Part shown: piece by piece, positions 5,793-13,084 of the stretch | Position numbering within the stretch: position 1 is the first letter of the stretch | How the letters are laid out: each line of letters starts with the position of its first letter | Assembly (NCBI GenBank): GCA_050486105.1 | Contig: JBJHCR010000159.1 | Span: 1-14,389 of the forward strand | Reading direction: 5' to 3' | DNA from: JAEXNA01 sp050486105 | Lineage (GTDB): Bacteria > Vulcanimicrobiota > Xenobia > Xenobiales > JADMJV01 | DNA: 14,389 nucleotides | Program-made: the position numbers and the translations under genes | Notes under the pieces: model-generated | Told to the model about the DNA's origin: nothing | The model's database searches: none | Seen by the model: only the letters and a program-made list of their open reading frames with translations

Positions 5793-6635
5793 CTAGGGCG
5801 TGCCGAAAGGTTGGCCGGCGGCGGATGGGGGAGTCGTTTGACGACCCTCGAGCCTTGGTGAGCACAAGCTCTCTACTGAGTCGAAGTGGGAATCGTTTAT
5901 GGCTGTGAATCCGAGAAGGCCAAAATGAGAACGCAAATAGCCCAAAAGTTCAGGATCGCTGCAAGCTTTCTCGAAGCTCGCCTTGAGTTCGGCGCTTCGA
6001 CTGGGGTCAGCGGTGCCAAGGGTGAAAGGCTGGGCAGGGTACGGACCTAGTACCGCGATGGTTCTGAGTCGTTCCCTGATCTCTGAATCTTCGGCGAGAA
6101 GCAAACGAAGCCCATTGCTGTCTACGGCACAGACATCGATCTCATCATTGAGCAACAGTTCCAGTGATCGAAGATGCCCTCCGCTAGCTACAAGATCGAT
6201 CTCTTCCGGTCTGAGCGAGAGCTCTCTCAGGGCTTGGAGGACGGAAAAATGGCCAGACAAAGAGCACGGGTCGTTCAAGGCCCAGCGAACTCCACTGAGA
6301 TCGGACAATCGCTTGAATGGCGATTTCGCTCTCACCAAAACTTGTGAGGTGAAATAAGGACCCCCTATTGCTTCGAAAATGGGCACTTGGGGAAGGAGCA
6401 GGCCCCGACCAGCTTCCCTTAGCCAAAGGTAGCTCGGTGCGCAAACCACGGCGCAGTCGACTTGGCCGGAACTCAAGGGATCAGTCCCGTCCGCGATCTC
6501 GGCCCGACTCGGCCCCGAGGTGAGAAAGCCATCCAAGAGATGGAACTCTTCAGCCAGAAGGTTGGCCCAAACGCCACCGAAGGCTTGGTAAAAATCGGTG
6601 GGTAGCCACGGCGAGAGATAGGTTGCCAGTTTCAC
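5793..6635 (-). CDS. PhnD-like periplasmic-binding-fold protein without signal peptide
   Basis: A 280-residue protein resembling the phosphate/phosphonate-binding (PhnD-like, type II periplasmic-binding-fold) family. Recognisable segments are ATYLSPWLPTDFY (4-16), a CAVVCAPSYL strand (61-70), NDPCSLSGHFSVLQ (121-134), SGGHLRSLELL (151-161), DVCAVDS (167-173) and LGPYPAQPF (196-204), in the family order. There is no signal peptide or lipobox: the protein begins directly with the first beta strand. So it is probably cytoplasmic, or its real start is missed. No ABC permease or ATPase for it is adjacent, which argues for a sensor or enzyme-associated role rather than uptake. The start is GTG at 6635, the only option after an upstream TAA, and its ribosome site is poor. 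That GTG overlaps the TGA of a start-less open stretch (see findings). The last 25 residues are low-complexity and probably disordered. Confidence 0.75.
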   Translation of the reverse strand: MKLATYLSPWLPTDFYQAFGGVWANLLAEEFHLLDGFLTSGPSRAEIADGTDPLSSGQVDCAVVCAPSYLWLREAGRGLLLPQVPIFEAIGGPYFTSQVLVRAKSPFKRLSDLSGVRWALNDPCSLSGHFSVLQALRELSLRPEEIDLVASGGHLRSLELLLNDEIDVCAVDSNGLRLLLAEDSEIRERLRTIAVLGPYPAQPFTLGTADPSRSAELKASFEKACSDPELLGYLRSHFGLLGFTAINDSHFDSVESLCSPRLEGRQTTPPSAAGQPFGTP

Positions 6636-6779
6636 CTGCCGAGGTTCTTTTTCTTGGCCGCGGGTCCTGGCTGGTGGGCCTTGCTGTTCTTAGGAACTTT
6701 GAGATTGCCAAAAGCGACCGAGAACCCCCGTGCCCCTTGAGCTGATGGTTTAGACGTTCCGCAAGGGAATCTTAGGGGG

Positions 6780-6787
6780 GGAGGTGA
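6780..6787 (+). promoter_or_regulatory. Perfect Shine-Dalgarno that decides the guanylate kinase start
   Basis: GGAGGTGA is an 8-base perfect match to the anti-Shine-Dalgarno complement. It leaves 8 bases between GGAGG and TTG 6793, which is ideal. The GTG at 6784 that a gene finder could choose lies inside the motif itself and so cannot be the start. Confidence 0.7.
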
Positions 6788-6792
6788 ACCGA

Positions 6793-7404
6793 TTGCCCGT
6801 GCGCGGACTACTGATCGTTGTTTCTGGTCCCTCGGGCGTCGGAAAAGGGACGCTCCTAAACCTTCTATTGTCTCACCGCCGCGATTGTGTCTTCTCGATC
6901 AGCGCAACGACTCGGCCTCCTCGGCCCGGAGAGGCCGACGGAGTTCACTATTATTTCTTAGACGGAAATACTTTCATTCAATGGGTAGAAGAAGGTCGCT
7001 TCTTGGAGTGGAATAAGGTTTTCGACCGTTTTTACGGCACTCCCTATGAGCCGGTGGACAAACATCTCGAGCAAGGGCGACACGTGATTCTCGATGTCGA
7101 TGTCCAGGGTGGGGTTCAGGTGATCGACAAGCGCGACGACGCTGTCTCGATCTTTATTGCCCCGCCCGATCTTCCCACCTTGGGAGAACGCTTACGCAAG
7201 CGCGGCACAGAGAAAGATGAAGAAATCCAGTTGCGCTTATTGACCGCTCGCAGTGAACTGAAAGTCATGCATCGATATCAGTATGTGCTCATCAATGATG
7301 AGTTGGAGTCGACCCGGGCCCAACTCGATGCCATTATCGAGGCCGAGCAATGCAAAACCTGGCGCTTGGAGGCACAACATCGACTGCCTCTCTACGAAAA
7401 GTGA
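6793..7404 (+). CDS. gmk: Guanylate kinase
   Basis: A 203-residue kinase phosphorylating GMP to GDP with ATP (cytoplasm, essential nucleotide metabolism). It shows the P-loop SGPSGVGKGT (11-20), the GMP-binding S-A-T-T-R-P-P-R-P-G-E (37-47) with D-G-V-H-Y-Y-F after it, F-L-E-W and Y-G-T-P (81-84), the core strand V-I-L-D-V-D-V-Q-G (98-106), F-I-A-P-P (121-125), and the lid E-R-L-R-K-R-G-T. Length matches bacterial Gmk (about 200-210). In the mobile GMP-binding domain, FLEWNKVFDRFYGT differs from the common F-L-E-x-A-x-V-x-G-x-x-Y-G-T, with Asn for Ala and Asp for Gly. TTG at 6793 is chosen over GTG 6784 because of the perfect ribosome site. The gene is divergent from the PhnD-like gene and probably co-transcribed with the NHL protein 23 bases downstream. 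The usual neighbours rpoZ and yicC are not here. Confidence 0.93.
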   Translation: MPVRGLLIVVSGPSGVGKGTLLNLLLSHRRDCVFSISATTRPPRPGEADGVHYYFLDGNTFIQWVEEGRFLEWNKVFDRFYGTPYEPVDKHLEQGRHVILDVDVQGGVQVIDKRDDAVSIFIAPPDLPTLGERLRKRGTEKDEEIQLRLLTARSELKVMHRYQYVLINDELESTRAQLDAIIEAEQCKTWRLEAQHRLPLYEK

Positions 7405-7427
7405 CAGGCTTGAGAGGAGCTGGCTAG

Positions 7428-8618
7428 ATGGGTCGCGGGACTGACCAAAGGCTGGTGATCTGGATCGTTGCGATCTCTATCGTCATGATCATGCTGTCGG
7501 TGGCCGTGGTTTTTTACAGCCAGCAAGAAGGCCCTCCAACGTTTGCTTCGAGTCTAGGAACTGGGCAGATTGGCAAAGATCCAGGAGAATTCAACATGCC
7601 CACTGGGGTGGCGGTCTCACCGATGGGTTCCCTTTTTGTCCTCGAATACAGCGGGCCGCGCATTCAACAATTCACCTTGGAGGGTGAACCGGTCACTCAG
7701 TGGGGTTCACTAGGCTCTCGTGACACTCAGTTCGACCATCCCTTGCGTCTGGCGACCGATACGGCAGGGAATCTCTGGGTGGCGGACACCGGAAATCATC
7801 GAATAAAATGGTTTTCTGCTGCCGGCGAAATTCAAGGCGAGTTCGGCAAGCGCGGGGGGCAAGCTGGAGATTTTTCCCATCCGGTGGGGATCGCTTTCGA
7901 TTCCAATAACAATCTTTATGTGGCTGATGCTCACAACCATCGGATCCAAAAGATCGGTCGCTCCCTCAATGTCCTACAGATTTATCCCGAGAAACCCCAG
8001 AAGAGTAACGCTGTGGGGTTCTTGAACACTCCATGGGGAGTAGCCATCGACGCTCAAAACACCGTCTATGTGGCCGATAGCGAGAATCATAGAGTGGTGC
8101 GGTTCTCCAACGACGGACGGTATTTGTCGTCTTTTGGGTCATTTGGTGACAAGGAAGGGCAGTTCAACAAACCAGTGGATATCGCCCTCGATGTGGATGG
8201 GAACCTCATCGTTTCAGACAGCGGTAACAATCGGCTGCAAAAGTTTACCCCCCAGGGAGAGTTTCTCTATGCCTGGGGGCAGAGGGGCATGGCCGCAGGC
8301 ATGTTCAATAATCCCCAGCAACTGTCCATTTCTAGCGAAGGTGACCTGTACGTGGCCGACGCGGGCAACCACCGGGTGCAAAAGTTTGTCCCAAGAAGCC
8401 GCAGCCGCATCGACACTAGCGCCCCTCTGGTGGTCCCAACTCGTCCGGTCTTCGAAAGTGACACCCGGCCTGGGGACCCCGACCTGCTCCCCCCCGCCCA
8501 GGGTCTTCCCAGCGGAACTGAAACTCTCGAAGGGCCAAGCCGGGACGCAGGTCAGAATCTTTTGGACCCCACAGGCCCGGACGACCCGGACGACGACGAC
8601 GACATCGGTGAACTCTAG
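7428..8618 (+). CDS. Membrane-anchored NHL-repeat beta-propeller protein with acidic tail
   Basis: A 396-residue protein with one N-terminal transmembrane segment (about 9-29, M/I/V-rich), six NHL units (about 43-83, 93-130, 138-176, 184-226, 236-273, 283-321) and a disordered Pro/Asp-rich tail (about 325-396). Units 2-6 carry the repeated V-A-D-x-x-N-H-R signature (118-125, 165-172, 215-222, 262-269 as V-S-D-S-G-N-N-R, 309-316). Unit 1 is degenerate. Six units close one propeller, probably facing the periplasm or outside. NHL propellers are protein- or ligand-binding scaffolds, sometimes lyases, and no catalytic residues are evident. The tail ends in D-D-P followed by five Asp, encoded by a pure GAC run. 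GAGGAG lies 8 bases before the ATG. It follows gmk by 23 bases. Confidence 0.85.
   Translation: MGRGTDQRLVIWIVAISIVMIMLSVAVVFYSQQEGPPTFASSLGTGQIGKDPGEFNMPTGVAVSPMGSLFVLEYSGPRIQQFTLEGEPVTQWGSLGSRDTQFDHPLRLATDTAGNLWVADTGNHRIKWFSAAGEIQGEFGKRGGQAGDFSHPVGIAFDSNNNLYVADAHNHRIQKIGRSLNVLQIYPEKPQKSNAVGFLNTPWGVAIDAQNTVYVADSENHRVVRFSNDGRYLSSFGSFGDKEGQFNKPVDIALDVDGNLIVSDSGNNRLQKFTPQGEFLYAWGQRGMAAGMFNNPQQLSISSEGDLYVADAGNHRVQKFVPRSRSRIDTSAPLVVPTRPVFESDTRPGDPDLLPPAQGLPSGTETLEGPSRDAGQNLLDPTGPDDPDDDDDIGEL
8589..8603 (+). repeat. GAC x5 trinucleotide run in the NHL gene
   Basis: Five tandem GAC codons encode the poly-Asp end of the NHL protein tail. Slippage could vary its length between strains. Confidence 0.8.
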
Positions 8619-8685
8619 AAGCCCGATGCAAGAGCTGACTATTTCTGGACAGGCTCGCCAAGGGAGCCCGTGCTCGGTGCGGTAA

Positions 8686-10371
8686 ATGATCGGTAAAGTG
8701 GTTGCCCGACACCTCACGTCGGAATGCAACTCCACGTGGTGGACAGGAAAATCGATCTTCGAACGTCTCAAATGGCTGCTGTTGCTGCTGGGAGTTTCTT
8801 GGCTTGCTGTCGGGTGCCGGGGAGAGGATGTTGTCCCTCCGATCACCGATCGCACTCGATTGGTGGTAGCCAAGCCTAGCGACCCCATCGTTTTGGACCC
8901 GGCTCTAGTAACCGACCTCGAGTCCCTGCAGATCACCTGCAATCTCTTTGAGACCCTGGTGAAGTTTTCACCAATCTCGGGGGCGGTGGAGCCGAGCTTG
9001 GCTACTCACTGGGAGCTTTCCGAAGATGGCTTGCACCTAACTTTCCGGCTGCGCCCTGGGGTGGTCTTTCACGATGGCAGTCCCCTCGACGCTTCCGCTG
9101 TGGTTTCGAACTACGCTCGTCAGAATCAGAGTGACCATCCTTTGCGGGCTAGTGGCGATCACTTTTTTTATTGGAACGATATCTGGGGCAGCCCTAGTAA
9201 AATCGCCTCTATAGAAGCTCTGGATCCCCTCTCAGTTCGCTTCGTGCTGACCGAACCAGTGGCCCCTCTCTTGCAGAACTTTTCGCTCCCTTTCTTTGCC
9301 CTTGTCAGTCCCAAGACTCTCGCTGGTTCACGGGAAGAGAGGCTGCGCTCCCCGGCGGGCACCGGGCCGTTCCAGATCGGCCAATGGCTCTCGGGAGAGC
9401 GAGTGGTGTTGCAGGCCTGGAAGCGCTATTGGGGCGAGACACCTGCGATCGAAGAAGTGGTGTTCTTGACCGTGCCCGACTCCACCGCTCGGGAGCTGCG
9501 CCTGCGCAAGGGGGCCGTTCATCTGGCCACAGCGCTCTCACCCCTAGGGGTTGAACAATTGCGCGGACGGGGCTCGGTGGAGGTACTCGAAGGGGCCAGC
9601 CTAGCAGTGTCTTATTTAGCCTTCAATCATCAGCACCCGGCCTTGTCCGAGCAAAGGGTTCGAGAAGCCATCTGGCACGCCGTCGACCGCGACGCCCTGG
9701 TGCGAGGCCTGTATTACGGTTTGGCCGAAAGGGCCGATGGGCCCCTGCCTCCGGGTGTGGGGAACGGGTTGTTCGGCCTGCCGCGCGCCTATGATCCCGA
9801 GGAGGGGCGGCGATTGATGGCCGAAGCCGGATACAGTCAACAGCACCCACTGCGTTTGACACTCTGGTATATGACGGTGCCTCGTTCCTATCTTCCGGAG
9901 CCCAAAGCCACCGCAGAGGCCCTGGCCAGGATGCTCCAAGAGATTCATGTCGAGTGTCGCTTGGAGCCCATCGATTGGGGGGTTTACTTGGATCGAGTGG
10001 GTCGGGGAGAGCACGACTTGGCGCTGGCGGGCTGGATTGGAGACTACGCCGACCCGGACAACTTCTTGAGCTTTATTTTTGGGGGGTTCAACGTTGACAC
10101 CCAGGCTGGAGGGACCAATGTGCTCCTGTATAGGCGTGAGGAGGTCGACCAGGCCTTGTTGCAGGCTCGAAGAGAGCGAGACCCCGAAAGACGTCGAGAA
10201 CTCTACGTCATGATCCAAGAAAAAATTGAATCCGAAGCAGCCTGGCTGCCGCTTGCTTTTCCCAAGCAGATCCTAGGAGTACACCCCAGGCTCGAAGGCT
10301 TCCGCACGGACCCCACCGGTCTTCTTTTCTTGGGGCCGGTGCACTGGGCTTCCGAGGACCAGACCCCGTGA
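8686..10371 (+). CDS. Peptide ABC transporter substrate-binding lipoprotein (SBP family 5)
   Basis: A family 5 extracellular solute-binding protein of up to 561 residues, the DppA/OppA type that delivers di- or oligopeptides (some members nickel or other solutes) to the permeases encoded next. After the lipoprotein signal (hydrophobic core 30-42, A-V-G-C44) comes LVVAKPSDPIVLDPA (59-73), then F-E-T-L-V-K-F, P-S-L-A-T-H-W-E-L-S-E-D-G-L (103-116) and L-R-P-G-V-V-F-H-D-G-S-P-L-D-A (122-136), the standard family signature. The region before the hydrophobic core is 29 residues, too long for a signal n-region, and has no good ribosome site. GTG at 8698 is an alternative start, but no short ideal start exists. 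Its TGA overlaps the permease GTG by 4 bases, so it is the first gene of a dpp-like operon. Confidence 0.9.
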   Translation: MIGKVVARHLTSECNSTWWTGKSIFERLKWLLLLLGVSWLAVGCRGEDVVPPITDRTRLVVAKPSDPIVLDPALVTDLESLQITCNLFETLVKFSPISGAVEPSLATHWELSEDGLHLTFRLRPGVVFHDGSPLDASAVVSNYARQNQSDHPLRASGDHFFYWNDIWGSPSKIASIEALDPLSVRFVLTEPVAPLLQNFSLPFFALVSPKTLAGSREERLRSPAGTGPFQIGQWLSGERVVLQAWKRYWGETPAIEEVVFLTVPDSTARELRLRKGAVHLATALSPLGVEQLRGRGSVEVLEGASLAVSYLAFNHQHPALSEQRVREAIWHAVDRDALVRGLYYGLAERADGPLPPGVGNGLFGLPRAYDPEEGRRLMAEAGYSQQHPLRLTLWYMTVPRSYLPEPKATAEALARMLQEIHVECRLEPIDWGVYLDRVGRGEHDLALAGWIGDYADPDNFLSFIFGGFNVDTQAGGTNVLLYRREEVDQALLQARRERDPERRRELYVMIQEKIESEAAWLPLAFPKQILGVHPRLEGFRTDPTGLLFLGPVHWASEDQTP

Positions 10372-11396
10372 GTGTGCGCACCTTTCTCGGGATCTTGGGT
10401 CGAAGGCTGCTCCCGACTCTGGTGGCCTTATTTGGAGTCTTGATTCTGGTTTTCGCTATGGTTCGCTTGGTTCCAGGGGATCCCGTTCGCAGCATGCTCG
10501 GCCAACGGGCCAGTCCTCAGGAGATCGCCAAAGTCCGGGCGGAGCTCGGCCTAGACCAACCCCTGCTGCAGCAGTTTGTGCGCTATTTGGGGCGGACCCT
10601 CCAAGGGGACTTGGGGACCAGTCTTCGGCATCACGTGCCGGTCACCCGAGAGTTGGGGCGGGCTTTGCCGGCGACCCTGGAACTCACTTTTTGCGCCTTT
10701 TTAGTGGCCGTTCCTCTGGGGATCCTGCTTGGAGGAGTGGCGGCCAGTCGCAAGGACACCATCTTCGACACGGGCATCACGTCCTTGTCATTGGCCGGGC
10801 TTTCGGTTCCCATTTTCTGGCTTGGTTTATTGGGTATTATGCTGTTTTCGGTGGGATGGGAAGTGCTGCCCTTTGGGGGGCGCAGCGATCTGGGACTGCC
10901 TCGAAGGACGGGATTTATGCTGCTGGACGGTCCTCTAGAGGGCGGACTTTCCGGCCTCTGGGATGCGGTTCGACATTTGATCTTGCCGGCCTTGACTCTA
11001 GCCACCGTGCCCACAGCCATGATCGCACGCATGACTCGAACCTGTCTGGTGGACACCTTGCGTTCGGATTTCGTCAGAACGGCCAGGGCCAAGGGACTCT
11101 CAGAATCCCGAATATTTTTCAGACACGCTCTACCCCCGGCGCTCTTGTCCATCATCACCATTATTGGTTTGCAGTTTGGCTATCTGTTGGGAGGTGCGGT
11201 GCTCACCGAGCACGTCTTCAGTTGGCCGGGTCTAGGGAGCCTGTTGCTCCAAGCCATCGGCGAGCGAGACTATCCGGTGATCCAGGGAGCAGTGCTGCTG
11301 TCAGCGACCATCTTTTGCTTGCTTAACCTTGGCGTGGACCTCCTGTATCGCGTTTTGGATCCCAGAGTGCGATTGGCAGAAGAGGAAGGCCAATGA
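10368..11396 (+). CDS. dppB: Peptide ABC transporter permease, DppB type
   Basis: A 342-residue inner-membrane permease with the N-terminal helix (about 14-36) ending in R-L-V-P-G-D-P, a periplasmic loop ending in G-D-L-G-T-S, five further helices, and the EAA motif that contacts the ATPase, R-T-A-R-A-K-G-L-S (237-245). The C-terminus is the DppB-like V-D-L-L-Y-R-V-L-D-P-R-V-R (323-335). It starts at GTG 10368 in a GTGA overlap with the binding protein. GTG 10374 is an alternative, with GAGGACC upstream. Its TGA overlaps the next permease in ATGA. The ligand, peptide versus nickel or another solute, cannot be told. Confidence 0.92.
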   Translation: MSVRTFLGILGRRLLPTLVALFGVLILVFAMVRLVPGDPVRSMLGQRASPQEIAKVRAELGLDQPLLQQFVRYLGRTLQGDLGTSLRHHVPVTRELGRALPATLELTFCAFLVAVPLGILLGGVAASRKDTIFDTGITSLSLAGLSVPIFWLGLLGIMLFSVGWEVLPFGGRSDLGLPRRTGFMLLDGPLEGGLSGLWDAVRHLILPALTLATVPTAMIARMTRTCLVDTLRSDFVRTARAKGLSESRIFFRHALPPALLSIITIIGLQFGYLLGGAVLTEHVFSWPGLGSLLLQAIGERDYPVIQGAVLLSATIFCLLNLGVDLLYRVLDPRVRLAEEEGQ

Positions 11397-12229
11397 CTAT
11401 CCTTCGTAGAGTCTTGGCTGCCCCTTCCGGGAGGGTTGGCGCGGCGCTACTTTTCGTTTTGATCCTGGCGGCGACCATCGGACCCTGGCTGGTCCCTTTT
11501 GGCTTCAACGAGCAAGATTTGGATCGGCAGTTTCTGGCTCCACTGAGCCGTTTCGAAGGCGGCTTTCATCTCTTGGGCACCGACAACCTGGGTCGAGACG
11601 TGCTCAGTCGCCTGGTGGTGGGGGCTCGTCTGTCCATTTTGGTGGGTTTGGTGACCGTCGGCTTGGCTCTTGTAGTGGGAGTTCCCCTGGGAGCCCTGGC
11701 GGGGTACTTGGGAGGGCGGTGGGACAGCCTCATCATGAGAGGCATGGACATTCTCTTGGCCTTTCCTTCGGTGCTTCTGGCCATCGCCGTGGTTGCGGTC
11801 CTAGGTGCCAGTCTCACCAATGCCATGCTGGCCATCGCGGTGGTGACCGTTCCGATCTTTGCTCGTTTGACTCGAGCTACCGTCTTGGAGGTCAAGCAGC
11901 GAGAGTTCGTTCTAGCAGCCCGGGCCCAAGGAGCCGGCCATCCACGGCTGCTGTTAGTCTATCTGTTGCCGAACTGCCTCGATCCGCTGTTGGTGCAGGC
12001 CTGTCTATCCATGGGTCTCTCGGTGCTCGATGCTGCGGGCCTGTCCTTTTTGGGCCTGGGGGCCCGCCCCCCCACACCAGAATGGGGGACCATGCTGGGT
12101 GACGCTTTTGGGTACTTTCAACGAGCTCCATGGTGCGTAGTGGCACCGGGCTTGGCCATTTTCGCTTTTGTTCTCTCCTTCAATCTTCTGGGTGACGCTC
12201 TCCGAGACGCTCTCGACCCCAAGGCCTGA
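11393..12229 (+). CDS. dppC: Peptide ABC transporter permease, DppC type
   Basis: A 278-residue permease partner of DppB. Visible are the N-terminal helix (about 16-35), L-G-T-D-N-L-G-R-D-V-L-S-R (61-73) characteristic of DppC/OppC, five further helices, the EAA motif V-L-A-A-R-A-Q-G-A (173-181), P-P-T-P-E-W-G-T-M-L (226-235) and the C-terminal N-L-L-G-D-A-L-R-D-A-L-D-P (264-276). It starts in the 4-base ATGA overlap with dppB. The ATPase genes dppD and dppF that usually follow are absent. The next gene is a cyclophilin, so the importer must use ATPases encoded elsewhere. Confidence 0.92.
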   Translation: MTILRRVLAAPSGRVGAALLFVLILAATIGPWLVPFGFNEQDLDRQFLAPLSRFEGGFHLLGTDNLGRDVLSRLVVGARLSILVGLVTVGLALVVGVPLGALAGYLGGRWDSLIMRGMDILLAFPSVLLAIAVVAVLGASLTNAMLAIAVVTVPIFARLTRATVLEVKQREFVLAARAQGAGHPRLLLVYLLPNCLDPLLVQACLSMGLSVLDAAGLSFLGLGARPPTPEWGTMLGDAFGYFQRAPWCVVAPGLAIFAFVLSFNLLGDALRDALDPKA

Positions 12230-12292
12230 TTTGGAAGGAGCTAAGGACCTCAGAGCAAAGGTTAGGCCTGCTATACCAAGGAGAAAGTCATT

Positions 12293-13084
12293 ATGTCTAA
12301 ATTTTTCAAAACCCGAATTCTGGTTGCTCTCGGAGCCGCTCTGTTGCTCACCGGAGCTGCTTGCCAGCCCCAAGAGCCACCGGCCGCAGGAGACAACACA
12401 ACGGTTGCGGCAACGACAACCACCACCGAAGAGGTCGCCCAAGCGAAAGAGGAAGCGAACGGAGAGGACGGAGAGGACGGTTCGGAGACCAAGGATGAGG
12501 GCCAAGCCATCGAACACTCCTTGACGCCCCTTCCTGGAAAAGAGAGCGTTGCTCCTCCGATCACTTCCAAGAAGACCGTCTCCATGATGACCAATGCCGG
12601 GGAAATCATCATCGAAATTTACCCCGACGCCGCCCCTAACGCGGCCGCCCGATTCCTAGAACTGGCCGAGACCGGGTTCTACGCGGACACCCCCATCTCC
12701 AGGGTGGTGCCAGGCTTCGTGGCTCAATTCGGAGTGAACTGGCGAGTCCCTCATAAAGCTTACAAAGAAAAGAACTTCAACGATGACCCAACCTTTTACG
12801 CCTTGGACCGGGGAACTCTAGCTTTCGCCAAGGCCGGCCCGAACACCAATTCGACTCAAGTCTTCATCAACTTCGGCACCAACAACAACCTGGCTGACCC
12901 TTCCATGAATTTCACCACCTTCGGTAAAGTTGTCAAGGGTATGGAGGTCGTGGACAGTTTCGCTCAGGTTGGCGACCCCAGCATGGGACTCGATCAGCAG
13001 CGTCTCTGGGATGATGGCGGAGCGTACTTGGAAAGCCTGGACCAAAAGCCCACCATGATAGAAAAAGTCACGGTTATCGACTAG
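12293..13084 (+). CDS. Lipoprotein cyclophilin-type peptidyl-prolyl isomerase
   Basis: A 263-residue lipoprotein with an L-T-G-A-A-C24 lipobox, a low-complexity Thr/Glu/Asp-rich linker (about 25-90) and a cyclophilin domain (about 94-263). Catalytic-region landmarks are S136-R137-V-V-P-G-F142-V-A-Q145, where R137 matches the catalytic Arg of human CypA, G-T-L-A-F-A-K-A-G-P-N-T-N-S-T-Q-V-F-I-N-F (174-194), and F-T-T-F-G-K-V-V-K-G-M-E-V-V-D. The usual Q-G-G-D is Q-F-G-V here, and H126 of CypA has no clear counterpart, a pattern I recall from a Q-F-G subfamily of bacterial cyclophilins. It likely folds exported proteins at the membrane surface. AAGGAG stands 9 bases before the ATG. A 9-base tandem duplication (12461-12478) encodes GED-GED in the linker. 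The downstream PKS gene begins on the very next base after its stop. Confidence 0.9.
   Translation: MSKFFKTRILVALGAALLLTGAACQPQEPPAAGDNTTVAATTTTTEEVAQAKEEANGEDGEDGSETKDEGQAIEHSLTPLPGKESVAPPITSKKTVSMMTNAGEIIIEIYPDAAPNAAARFLELAETGFYADTPISRVVPGFVAQFGVNWRVPHKAYKEKNFNDDPTFYALDRGTLAFAKAGPNTNSTQVFINFGTNNNLADPSMNFTTFGKVVKGMEVVDSFAQVGDPSMGLDQQRLWDDGGAYLESLDQKPTMIEKVTVID
12461..12478 (+). repeat. Tandem GGAGAGGAC x2 in the cyclophilin linker
   Basis: Two exact in-frame 9-base copies encode Gly-Glu-Asp twice in the disordered linker. It is a small recent duplication of the kind common in low-complexity linkers. Confidence 0.75.

Noticed and set aside
6784..6792. GTG 6784 as guanylate kinase start
   Set aside because: The GTG is part of the Shine-Dalgarno sequence itself. 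TTG 6793 is properly spaced.
8214..8942. 242-codon minus-strand open frame
   Set aside because: It lies antisense to the NHL gene and the start of the binding protein. No recognisable domain, and codon usage unlike the true genes.
9616..10218. 200-codon minus-strand open frame
   Set aside because: Antisense to the peptide-binding lipoprotein, whose family signatures cover the same bases in frame.
12005..12517. 170-codon minus-strand open frame
   Set aside because: Antisense to dppC and the start of the cyclophilin gene, both with clear motifs. Low-complexity composition.
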